The notes beneath the pieces were generated by a model that worked only from the letters and a program-made list of their open reading frames with translations, did no database searches and was not told the DNA's origin. DNA of 5,903 nt from Gammaproteobacteria bacterium (GTDB taxonomy: Bacteria; Pseudomonadota; Gammaproteobacteria; Pseudomonadales; Pseudohongiellaceae), in contig PAWK01000001.1 in assembly GCA_002714195.1 (NCBI GenBank), forward strand, positions 1-5,903. The letters run 5' to 3'. Position numbers and translations under genes: made by a program. Positions 1 through 5,903 of this stretch are shown here, piece after piece. Each line of letters begins with the position of its first letter. Positions within the stretch are counted from its first letter, which is position 1.

Positions 1-95
1 AAAGAGATATGAGTTCGGCGTGTTCATTTGCGATATTACGAAGTGTTTACTGACTTGGATAGAGAGTGTACCCTAAAATCTCAGTCGAGGATTGT

Positions 96-142
96 AAAAA
101 AAGGGAACATTCCTGCTTTGGGTTGCGAACGCAGGAATGTTC
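96..142 (-). terminator. Candidate intrinsic terminator on the minus strand
   Basis: A perfect 12-bp inverted repeat pairs 105-116 (GAACATTCCTGC) with 131-142 (GCAGGAATGTTC) across a 14-nt loop. GTT at 122-124 could also pair with AAC at 128-130 inside the loop. Read on the minus strand, the stem is followed by CC and then seven T residues (102 down to 96), the form of a rho-independent terminator. On the plus strand no T tract follows, so the orientation is minus. Half of the stem pairs are G-C. No minus-strand gene lies immediately upstream in that direction, so what it would terminate is unclear; a short RNA or read-through antisense transcription are the options. The hairpin is seen directly, while terminator function is inferred. 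Confidence 0.5.
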
Positions 143-153
143 AAAGGGCATTG

Positions 154-204
154 AAAGATGTAGCCTATAAGACGGTAAGTCGTATGTGGAGTAGCTACAT
201 CTTT
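154..204. repeat. Perfect 11-bp inverted repeat, second hairpin of a tandem pair
   Basis: AAAGATGTAGC at 154-164 is exactly complementary in reverse to GCTACATCTTT at 194-204, with a 29-nt loop that contains a smaller GAC/GTC pairing (171-173 with 179-181). It lies 11 bp after the hairpin at 105-142. On the plus strand it sits about 55 bp before the GTG start at 261 and runs into a short T stretch (202-205), so it could be a leader structure or a weak terminator. On the minus strand it would be the 5' stem-loop of a transcript ending at the hairpin with the T7 run. Structure is seen; function is unknown. Confidence 0.5.
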
Positions 205-249
205 TGTAACGGCAAAAATAAAAGGCCAGATCACATTACAAGTAATTTT

Positions 250-254
250 AGGGA
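250..254 (+). promoter_or_regulatory. Ribosome binding site supporting the GTG start at 261
   Basis: AGGGA lies six bases before the GTG at 261, a normal Shine-Dalgarno distance. It supports the GTG over the first internal ATG (residue 25). The GTG start also keeps the hydrophobic N-terminal segment. Confidence 0.45.
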
Positions 255-260
255 TTTTTC

Positions 261-776
261 GTGAAAAATTTAAAAAGGGGCTTAGGGTTAGGCTCGCTAA
301 CCTTTCTAACAGCAGTTGTTCTGTTCCTTGCCGGGATGCGATTTGCGGATGGACCTATTTCAGTCTTTACTGGAGGAGAATTTACGAGCGGAATGCTGGA
401 GAATGCACCCGATGATTGGGACTATCTTAAAGAGCGGAGCTTAATTGAATTCCAGACGCTGAGCCCAGCGCGGTCAAGAACAGTCTGGCTTGCCGTCCAC
501 GACAGAAGGTTATTTATCGTCAGTGGCTATATGAATACAACATACGGGGCTATCTGGAAACAATGGCCACATTACCTTACTGACGACGATCGGGTCATTC
601 TGCGTATCGACGATGCCCTCTATGAGCAGCGCCTAGAACGAATTATAGAAGGACCCGAAGTGGTCCCCGTTCTTCGTGAACTTAGCAGAAAATACTTCAG
701 TGGCTCCGAAGGATTAGCAACACAGGCCACTGTAGCGCAAGGTGATACTTGGATGTACGAAGTAGTAGACAGATAA
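261..776 (+). CDS. Membrane-anchored small protein, probable split-barrel (FMN-binding-like) fold
   Basis: A 171-residue protein of unproven function. A basic N-terminus (MKNLKRG) and a hydrophobic stretch at about residues 10-28 predict a single membrane anchor or uncleaved signal, with the rest outside the inner membrane. Residues about 50-130 show a strand pattern like split beta-barrel proteins of the pyridoxamine-phosphate-oxidase or deazaflavin-nitroreductase superfamily: an arginine-rich turn into TVWLAVHDRRLFIVSG, then WKQWPHYL, then a DDRVILRI strand and a Y-x-x-x-L-E-R strand. The order 'Arg/Thr strand, K-x-W-x-x-x-L, D-x-R-V-x-L-R-I' is what suggests the fold. No cofactor site can be proven by eye. 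The GTG start is chosen because AGGGA precedes it at good spacing and because starting at the internal Met25 would destroy the anchor. The next gene begins 92 bp downstream on the same strand, so co-transcription is possible. The gene call is solid, the fold is moderate, and the role is unknown. Confidence 0.8.
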   Translation: MKNLKRGLGLGSLTFLTAVVLFLAGMRFADGPISVFTGGEFTSGMLENAPDDWDYLKERSLIEFQTLSPARSRTVWLAVHDRRLFIVSGYMNTTYGAIWKQWPHYLTDDDRVILRIDDALYEQRLERIIEGPEVVPVLRELSRKYFSGSEGLATQATVAQGDTWMYEVVDR

Positions 777-868
777 CTATGGTGCGTAACTAGCTATAAA
801 TTTTTATTGAACTTACAGATTATTAATAACACTCAAATACACTTTACTAAAAATGGTTTAGAAAATTC

Positions 869-2086
869 ATGAATACTATAAAACGAATTTTTTTTTCGGT
901 TATCTTGTCGGTGTTACTTGTTGGCTGTAATCCATCTAACGATAGGCAAATACCAACCCCTGAATTAAGTTTCGAGGAAACTTTCCAACTGCAGCTAATC
1001 GAAGCTGAACCTGGAAGCGTTATTGAAGTGCCCGCGGGAACTCATAATTTTTCAAGAAGTCTATCCTTGGACGTTCCAGGAGTCACTATACGCGGCGCGG
1101 GAATGAACCAGTCAATTTTATCTTTTTCGAACCAGATGCAAGGAGCTGAAGGCCTATTAGTTACAGCAAATGATTTCGTTATAGAAGATCTCGCAATCGA
1201 AAATACTATTGGAGACGCTTTAAAAATTAACGAAAGCACTAATGTGACTATCCGCAGAGTTCGAACTGAGTGGACAAATGGACCAGACTCAGAAAACGGT
1301 GCCTATGGTATTTATCCGGTTCAATCTCGAAATGTTCTTATAGAGGGTTCAGTGGCAATCGGTGCCGCTGATGCCGGAATCTACGTAGGGCAGTCTAGCC
1401 AAATTATAGTTCGTAACTCTCGCGCGGAATACAATGTCGCCGGTATAGAGATCGAAAATTCTACCTTCGCTGATGTATACGAAAACGTCGCTACAAATAA
1501 TACTGGCGGTATTCTTGTTTTTGATTTACCAAATCTAGAAGTTCAAGGTGGACAGTCCACCAGGGTTTTCAACAACGAAATCTACCGCAACAATACCAAA
1601 AATTTCGCACCCGAAGGGGCAACCGTTGGCAATGTTCCGCCTGGCACAGGTTTGCTAATTCTGGCTAACGACAATATTGAGGTATTTGATAACCAATTTT
1701 GGGATAACGGAAACGTCAATGTAATGATATACAGCTATACTCTCGGAGGCCGCACCGTTGACGATCCGAATTATGACCCATTCCCTGAACAAATCTACAT
1801 CCATGATAACGACTTTCGCGGAGGTGGTACGGCACCAAGACATAGGCTACTTTTGGCTTGGCACGAAATCGCTCAGGTAAATACTCCTAATATCGTATGG
1901 GGCGGATTGGTCGCCGATGGAAATAGTTCTTCTAAAATAGTCTGCCTCGGACAAAATCCCTCAGTAAGTTTTTTAAACCTTAAAGGGGGCATTGACCCAG
2001 AGGATGTTAGCTTTGACCCTACGCCACATAAGTGCACGCTACCGAGACTTGCACCGATTGAGTTAGACTCGCCAGGAGATGATTGA
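869..2086 (+). CDS. Parallel beta-helix repeat lipoprotein (TIGR03805-like)
   Basis: A 405-residue predicted lipoprotein. The N-terminus is basic (Lys5, Arg6), then hydrophobic, ending in the lipobox LVGC with Cys20 as the lipidated residue. Asn rather than Asp follows the Cys, which fits outer-membrane sorting. Residues about 40-75 match the usual opening of right-handed beta-helix proteins (PGSVIEVPAGTHNF, then VTIRGAG). From about 80 to 290 come successive coils of the type 'NVTIRRV', 'NVLIEGS', 'QIIVRNSRAEYNVAGIEIEN', 'ADVYENVATNNTGGILVF' and 'IEVFDNQFWDN', with Asn ladders. The C-terminal part has two cysteines (359 and 389) that could form a disulfide. The whole pattern resembles the TIGR03805 family, whose function is unknown and whose members usually pair with a second exported protein family (TIGR03806, HNE_0200 type). 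That partner is not seen here. The fold resembles polysaccharide-active enzymes, but I see no lyase or hydrolase catalytic signature. The Shine-Dalgarno sequence is weak; the start is set by the signal peptide. Confidence 0.9.
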   Translation: MNTIKRIFFSVILSVLLVGCNPSNDRQIPTPELSFEETFQLQLIEAEPGSVIEVPAGTHNFSRSLSLDVPGVTIRGAGMNQSILSFSNQMQGAEGLLVTANDFVIEDLAIENTIGDALKINESTNVTIRRVRTEWTNGPDSENGAYGIYPVQSRNVLIEGSVAIGAADAGIYVGQSSQIIVRNSRAEYNVAGIEIENSTFADVYENVATNNTGGILVFDLPNLEVQGGQSTRVFNNEIYRNNTKNFAPEGATVGNVPPGTGLLILANDNIEVFDNQFWDNGNVNVMIYSYTLGGRTVDDPNYDPFPEQIYIHDNDFRGGGTAPRHRLLLAWHEIAQVNTPNIVWGGLVADGNSSSKIVCLGQNPSVSFLNLKGGIDPEDVSFDPTPHKCTLPRLAPIELDSPGDD

Positions 2087-2126
2087 TTCACTCATTATCG
2101 AGAAAAATATTTTTACCCTCTGATCA
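2087..2126. other. Convergent junction with AT palindrome between two stop codons
   Basis: The plus gene ends with GATTGA and the minus gene also ends with GATTGA, so the two stops form the ends of a 7-bp inverted repeat (GATTGAT 2081-2087 and ATCAATC 2126-2132). Between them sits a 12-bp palindrome of five A, TA, five T (2103-2114). It could serve as a weak bidirectional terminator, but it lacks a GC-rich stem, so this is only a suggestion. Confidence 0.25.
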
Positions 2127-4133
2127 TCAATCAAACATGCTTTCCATAGCTCGAGCAATGCCCATGTAAGCAGACTTGAACCCAGGAAGGAGGTACCCGT
2201 CTTGAATCAGTGAATCAGTGGCGGTCTCATATTGTTGTAAATAGTCCTCAAAAGTGTCGTACAAATCAGCTATTGAGTCACGCTGATCTCTGTTTGCTAG
2301 CGCACTATCATTATCTCTAGCATAAGGAACATATCCCCCTGATAATCTTGCGAGAGAATTCTCCCCGCCAGTCTGCGGCGCTCTCATATTCCATGATGTA
2401 TATGTGGCAAGTGGTACTGATGCAGCAGGAGGAAGTATCGTGCTGTGGCTTAAGTCATTATTATTTCGATCGACTGCTGGTACTAATGTATTGTAATACT
2501 TATCAGAAAAAGTGGGATGCTCATCGATTATTCGCTCTTTTGCCCACCGCTCTCCATAATAATTGAGTGTCGGTTTATACATCTCGGAAGGGTGATTTAT
2601 AAAACTAAGTTCTTTCCACGCAGCCTGGTTGATGCTGCCTTCAACATGTGACTCTACCAAGGAGCCATTTTCAATCAGTGGATAGCGAGATGGTGGTGGC
2701 TCTTTCTCAGCAGCGACCCAATCATACATCCGTGTGACTAATGACATGCCAATAGGGTTCCACATGCTCGGATTAGGGGGCAGTTGGCCGCTCCTCGCGG
2801 GCCTTGGTATCCCATTACCTGAACCATGCTGAGATCCACCAATCGTGTAAAACCTAACACCCGCTGGAAGCATAACGTCTTTGGTGCCTTCTGGGTTAGT
2901 GTGGGGCAATGATCCCGCTCTTAACCAATACTCATTGGTGGTTTGTATATGCATTATCTTTGGTGCAGTGTTTGTGCTCTTTGCCCTCTTTAAGATCCCA
3001 TCCGTCAAGCCTGAAAAAGGATCTGTACTATCACCATATGTGAAAGGAAAAAGGTCATTGGGATAAAGATAATTCGAGTGGTGCCCATTCGTTCTAGTTG
3101 GCATAGCAAACCGGTTGTTAAACATTCCATAGCCACCACCAGCTATGAACGGCACAACACCATCAAACACCTTCCTGCCTTCAAGGTCTTGATTAAAACC
3201 ATCATACAAATACTGTCGGAGTAATCGCCCGCTTTGGGAAAAACCATATGCGACGGTGTGCTCTATATCATGAAGACCCAGCCCAACTAATTGACCCGCA
3301 TGGTCATCCGTGTGCCGAATTAAAGAAACAAGGTCACGAATTGCCGACATACCTGCGCCAGCTAACACGGGATTTTTTGCCTCATATATTAGCTCGTAAA
3401 TCACGCCTGGTTTTAATTCATCATCCACACTTAGCTGAATTCTCTTCTGGTTACTATTAGGAGAATCATCAATGGATAGTGCAAACTGAGATCTTTCTAA
3501 GGGAATTCGAGGATCTTTTAAATACGCTCTTTCGCTAAGGCGAGCTTGCCTTAAACCAGACTCAGTTGGTTCGTAGGCTAGATGACCGCCACCAGCTATG
3601 TTGACGTCGTTAGAAGTTCTAGAGACACTCACCTCGTAGCGTACCTCACCTGTAATTGGCTCTTGTTCAAAACCTACAATTGGAGCGTGTAATCGCAAGA
3701 TTCCAGGTCGCTCTTCAATTTCATTAATCCACCCAGTTAATAGATAAGTAAAACCAAGCTCTGACAGTGGATCACTCAAGGAGATCTCGGGCGGGGTGCT
3801 TCCCCTACCTCTGTTATTAACCATGTATAGCAAGCCGTTGTTGGCAATATTGCTTGAAGGGACCAACAGTTTAAAATCTGCAGCATATTCGACGCGCCCC
3901 TCGCTATTAGTCGGAGCAAACTCAATATCAGTAATCATTGAATTTTTTGGATCCTGAGGGTCTAAGGACAAATAAACAATGCCTTCAATCTTCTCATAAG
4001 AGTAATGCAAGGCTGCAGTGCTAAGTTGCTCGCGTTGTAAAATTTCTATTCGCGATACTTCTGCATGAGAGACAAATTGGAATAGAACAAAAATGCCAAG
4101 GATGAGAATCTTTATAGATTTGAGGTAAAACAT
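2127..4133 (-). CDS. Secreted alpha/beta hydrolase (Abhydrolase_10-like)
   Basis: A 668-residue exported hydrolase. Residues 1-24 form a classic signal peptide (Lys5 and Lys8, a hydrophobic core at 9-21, cleavage predicted after S-H-A at residue 24), so the mature protein should be periplasmic or secreted. An N-terminal beta-rich part (about 25-255) precedes the catalytic region. The nucleophile elbow is GFSQSG at 297-302 with Ser299 as likely nucleophile, followed by RLLRQYLYDGFNQD and VFDGVVPFIAGG, wording characteristic of the PF20091 alpha/beta hydrolase family. Glu401 in TTNEYW is a candidate acid and His436 in GGSQHG the likely catalytic histidine. Length fits the family. The substrate is unknown; an ester or amide is the general expectation. 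No strong Shine-Dalgarno precedes the ATG; the start is set by the signal peptide. It lies 144 bp downstream of the transporter gene on the same strand, so joint transcription is possible. Family assignment is from remembered motifs. Confidence 0.88.
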   Translation of the reverse strand: MFYLKSIKILILGIFVLFQFVSHAEVSRIEILQREQLSTAALHYSYEKIEGIVYLSLDPQDPKNSMITDIEFAPTNSEGRVEYAADFKLLVPSSNIANNGLLYMVNNRGRGSTPPEISLSDPLSELGFTYLLTGWINEIEERPGILRLHAPIVGFEQEPITGEVRYEVSVSRTSNDVNIAGGGHLAYEPTESGLRQARLSERAYLKDPRIPLERSQFALSIDDSPNSNQKRIQLSVDDELKPGVIYELIYEAKNPVLAGAGMSAIRDLVSLIRHTDDHAGQLVGLGLHDIEHTVAYGFSQSGRLLRQYLYDGFNQDLEGRKVFDGVVPFIAGGGYGMFNNRFAMPTRTNGHHSNYLYPNDLFPFTYGDSTDPFSGLTDGILKRAKSTNTAPKIMHIQTTNEYWLRAGSLPHTNPEGTKDVMLPAGVRFYTIGGSQHGSGNGIPRPARSGQLPPNPSMWNPIGMSLVTRMYDWVAAEKEPPPSRYPLIENGSLVESHVEGSINQAAWKELSFINHPSEMYKPTLNYYGERWAKERIIDEHPTFSDKYYNTLVPAVDRNNNDLSHSTILPPAASVPLATYTSWNMRAPQTGGENSLARLSGGYVPYARDNDSALANRDQRDSIADLYDTFEDYLQQYETATDSLIQDGYLLPGFKSAYMGIARAMESMFD

Positions 4134-4277
4134 ACAGGGATGCCTATTTTATTAATAGATAACAGTACAATATTCTACTTCCCCCCTGCGCCGCACAGTC
4201 TTCCGTATTTAGCAGAGTGTGTCAACACCACAAGCTAGTCGTATGATTCGAGCGACATTATCCTACTTACAGCGGTG
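4134..4277. other. Intergenic spacer between transporter and hydrolase
   Basis: This 144-bp spacer shows no coding frame. A perfect TTGACA, read on the minus strand at 4225-4220, would suit a -35 box for the hydrolase, but no good -10 hexamer lies 16-18 bases on, so I do not call a promoter. No GC-rich hairpin with a T run follows the transporter stop, which leaves read-through into the hydrolase gene possible. A run of six C at 4182-4187 is the other notable feature. Confidence 0.3.
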
Positions 4278-5225
4278 CTAAATCTGGCGAACCCTTTTTA
4301 AATATTTGGAAAGAACGGGCATCAATGCTGTTAGAACAGAACCAAAAACAAGGAACACAGCTCCGATAATGGACAAAGCACTTAACCTGTCCGAGTAGGC
4401 GTAATTCGGTTCGAGAAAAACGATAAATTTCAACCCAACTATGGTAAATAATGGTGCTAAGGCTAATACCGCACTCACTTTTGAAGCATCCCAACAATTC
4501 AAAGCCTCAGTAAAACACCCATAGGCGATCACTGTATTAAAACAGCAAAAAGCCAAGAGAAAAAATTCAAACCCACTCAGTTGAAACAAGGCAGCAGGAG
4601 ATATAAATGGCAACAATACAATGACAGAGAACCAGTACATCATCAACAAGAGTTGGAAAGACGTAAAATTACGCAATAACTTTTTCTGCAACAACGAATA
4701 AACTGTCCATGTGATTGCAGAGAGAAAAACTATAAACACACCTATCGTTTGCCGACTACCTAAATCTTTGAAGTCGCTTAGTCGATCGTTAAAAAACAGC
4801 AGAAGTCCGACCACAATAAACAGGGTTCCTATTTTTTGCGAGGTTGAAAACTGCTCCTTATAAAACAAGACACCTCCAAAAATCAGAAAAAGAGAAGTCA
4901 GCTGAATAACAGCCTCACTGGTCTCAGCATTCACGTAGTTGAGGGAGTAAGAAAAAAAAACATAATTAGCACATAACCCGGCTGCCGAGATAATTATGAT
5001 GACTTTTGTTGGTGTTTCGATCTCTCCTAAACTTGGGACTTGATCCTTAAAATAAAGCCACACTAAGACAAAAAAGGCTGCAAGTAGAAATCGATACCAA
5101 ACGATAGTTGATGCGTCCATACCTAACAACAATTCCTTTAGGGCAATAGGCAAGACCCCCCACATTGAGGCCGTTATCAGGGCTAGGATAAATCCAACCA
5201 GTTGGTTTTGCGGTGTTTTAATCAT
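4278..5225 (-). CDS. EamA/DMT-superfamily inner-membrane transporter
   Basis: A 315-residue polytopic membrane protein of the drug/metabolite transporter superfamily. About ten hydrophobic helices can be counted (roughly residues 8-28, 38-58, 74-93, 103-122, 130-146, 160-180, 190-210, 218-240, 248-271 and 282-305), arranged as two EamA repeats of five helices. The first repeat opens with SMWGVLPIALK and ends with the typical 'SLFLIFGGVLFYKEQFSTSQKIG' type of segment, where a Lys-Glu pair (123-124) follows helix four. The second repeat begins near residue 160 and has the usual ALNCWDASKVSAVLALAPLF helix-four region. A positively charged tail (KYLKRVRQI) follows the last helix. Substrates of such carriers vary widely (amino acids, metabolites, toxic compounds), and nothing here fixes one. 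No close Shine-Dalgarno is seen; a GGAG lies about 20 bases upstream of the ATG, too far to be convincing. The HNH gene ends 104 bp upstream on the same strand. Confidence 0.9.
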   Translation of the reverse strand: MIKTPQNQLVGFILALITASMWGVLPIALKELLLGMDASTIVWYRFLLAAFFVLVWLYFKDQVPSLGEIETPTKVIIIISAAGLCANYVFFSYSLNYVNAETSEAVIQLTSLFLIFGGVLFYKEQFSTSQKIGTLFIVVGLLLFFNDRLSDFKDLGSRQTIGVFIVFLSAITWTVYSLLQKKLLRNFTSFQLLLMMYWFSVIVLLPFISPAALFQLSGFEFFLLAFCCFNTVIAYGCFTEALNCWDASKVSAVLALAPLFTIVGLKFIVFLEPNYAYSDRLSALSIIGAVFLVFGSVLTALMPVLSKYLKRVRQI

Positions 5226-5329
5226 GGAAAAGTTGTAAGGTACTCCAGCTCAGGAAATCGAAGCATATTTAGAAAGACCGTCACTGCTGGTAAGAAAAAG
5301 AGTTAAATTTCCTAATACACCAACCTATC

Positions 5330-5881
5330 TCAAGAAATTGAAATGTTGCCTGAAAATCTAACGCTTAGGAACTCCATTTGATCTGCTAGTACATTATGAT
5401 TACATAAGTAAAGAAATTCATACTGATTGGGTACAAAAGGGATAGCCAACAACTTCATGCGAGCCTCTTCAGGGACTCGGTCCGCCTTCCTGTTGTTGCA
5501 GCGGCGGCAGGAAGTCACAACATTTGTCCAAATATCTTTCCCGCCCCTGGAAAGAGGGTTTACATGGTCTCTAGAAAGCTCATGCACTCCGAATTTCCCG
5601 CCGCAGTATAAGCACATGTTTTGATCGCGACGAAAAAGAAATTTATTTTCCAATGGCGGATCAAAGAACTCTTTATGTACTTTGCCATCACATGCGACGA
5701 TACTTGGTAATTTGAGGATTGACTGCTCTCCCTGTCGGTTGAAGCCTCCCCTAATTTCCATAACCGTATCACCAAGTGACCAGATGATTAAGTCCTTAAC
5801 CAAAAGGGTTGCTGTTTCTTCTCGCGATAGCCAGCTAACGGGAATGCCTGCTTTATTTAATCTAAGAATCTTGGAATTCAT
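5330..5881 (-). CDS. HNH endonuclease family protein
   Basis: A 183-residue probable nuclease. Counting from the ATG, a CLYCGG zinc knuckle (Cys90 and Cys93), an RDHVNPLSRGG segment with the catalytic-type Asp105-His106, the central Asn120 (WTNVV) and a second knuckle CRRCNNRK (Cys125 and Cys128) form a complete beta-beta-alpha-metal HNH module of the McrA/HNH_5 type. The 80-residue N-terminal part (KAGIPVSWLSREE, then IVACDGKVHKEFFDPPL) and the C-terminal PNQYEFLYLCNH segment are typical of a widespread stand-alone family in gammaproteobacteria. Metal-dependent DNA nicking or cleavage is known for the fold, but the biological role of this branch is unclear. No methylase or restriction partner is adjacent. 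The ATG at 5881 is preferred to the in-frame TTG two codons earlier at 5887, since family members begin MNSKILRLNKAG-like; no clear Shine-Dalgarno is visible for either. Its promoter probably lies beyond the window edge. Confidence 0.88.
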   Translation of the reverse strand: MNSKILRLNKAGIPVSWLSREETATLLVKDLIIWSLGDTVMEIRGGFNRQGEQSILKLPSIVACDGKVHKEFFDPPLENKFLFRRDQNMCLYCGGKFGVHELSRDHVNPLSRGGKDIWTNVVTSCRRCNNRKADRVPEEARMKLLAIPFVPNQYEFLYLCNHNVLADQMEFLSVRFSGNISIS

Positions 5882-5903
5882 ACACAAAACCAGAGAGAAA
5901 ATT

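Larger units (their letters stand above)
1..260. other. Gene-free leader region with tandem hairpins
   Basis: No convincing coding region is seen here. One plus frame is open from the window edge to a TAA at 74-76, so the last roughly 24 codons of an upstream gene may be present, but the peptide is not recognisable. A second plus frame is open from a TTG at 28 to a TGA at 262-264. It crosses two long perfect inverted repeats, has a weak start and low-complexity composition, and resembles no family I know, so I treat it as non-coding. The clear structure is the pair of inverted repeats at 105-142 and 154-204, described separately. No good sigma70 promoter for the gene at 261 stands out. Confidence 0.5.

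Noticed and set aside
2..76. Possible last codons of an upstream plus-strand gene ending at TAA 74-76
   Set aside because: Only about 24 residues are visible and they are not recognisable, so neither the frame nor the gene can be supported.
105..204. Integron attC-like recombination site
   Set aside because: The GTTRRRY and RYYYAAC core boxes are not found at the ends of the hairpins, and there is no integrase or cassette array in the window.
28..264. A 78-codon open frame on the plus strand starting with TTG
   Set aside because: It crosses two perfect inverted repeats, has a weak start without a Shine-Dalgarno, and the product resembles no known family. Structured non-coding DNA is the simpler reading.
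807..843. Promoter for the beta-helix gene from TTGAAC at 807-812
   Set aside because: The AT-rich TATTAAT lies only 8 bp away, and TACACT is 25 bp away; neither gives normal spacing.
1547..1561. 7-bp inverted repeat GGTGGAC / GTCCACC inside the beta-helix gene
   Set aside because: It lies in a conserved-looking coding segment (VQGGQSTRV), has a one-base centre and no T run; chance within coding sequence is sufficient.
2348..3460. Plus-strand open frames of 61-72 codons inside the hydrolase gene
   Set aside because: They are antisense shadows of a strongly supported long gene and show no family resemblance.
4197..4225. Promoter for the hydrolase built on a perfect TTGACA on the minus strand
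   Set aside because: At 17-bp spacing the next hexamer is AAGACT, which matches the -10 consensus at only three positions, and 16 or 18 bp gives nothing better.

Overview
The window has about 40-45% GC by eye and reads like bacterial chromosome, most plausibly from a marine or environmental gammaproteobacterium. That guess rests on protein styles recognised from memory: a TIGR03805-type beta-helix lipoprotein, a secreted Abhydrolase_10-type hydrolase, and a stand-alone HNH endonuclease of a form common in Pseudomonas-like and marine gammaproteobacteria. The gammaproteobacterial placement is an inference. I see no rRNA, tRNA, CRISPR array, insertion sequence, phage gene or toxin-antitoxin pair.

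Layout. Positions 1-260 hold no convincing gene but contain two well-formed inverted repeats in tandem (105-142 and 154-204). The first ends in a seven-T run when read on the minus strand. Two plus-strand genes follow: a small membrane-anchored protein with a probable split-barrel domain (261-776, GTG start) and a beta-helix lipoprotein (869-2086). A 40-bp gap separates these from a convergent block of three minus-strand genes. Read in the direction of transcription, the block runs HNH endonuclease (5881-5330), EamA/DMT-type ten-helix transporter (5225-4278), then a large secreted alpha/beta hydrolase (4133-2127). The gaps between these three are 104 and 144 bp, so a single operon is possible but not evident.

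Function. The plus-strand pair encodes two predicted envelope proteins of unknown role. The minus-strand hydrolase carries a signal peptide and a serine-nucleophile motif, so it probably acts in the periplasm or outside the cell on an unknown ester or amide. The transporter is an inner-membrane carrier with unknown substrate, and the HNH protein is a probable cytoplasmic nuclease. Nothing in the sequence forces these five genes into one pathway.

The observations most worth checking are the tandem hairpin region, which could encode a short minus-strand RNA ending in an intrinsic terminator, and the apparently orphan state of the beta-helix lipoprotein, whose family usually travels with a second exported protein that is absent here. 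I found no clear evidence of an unprecedented multi-gene system.
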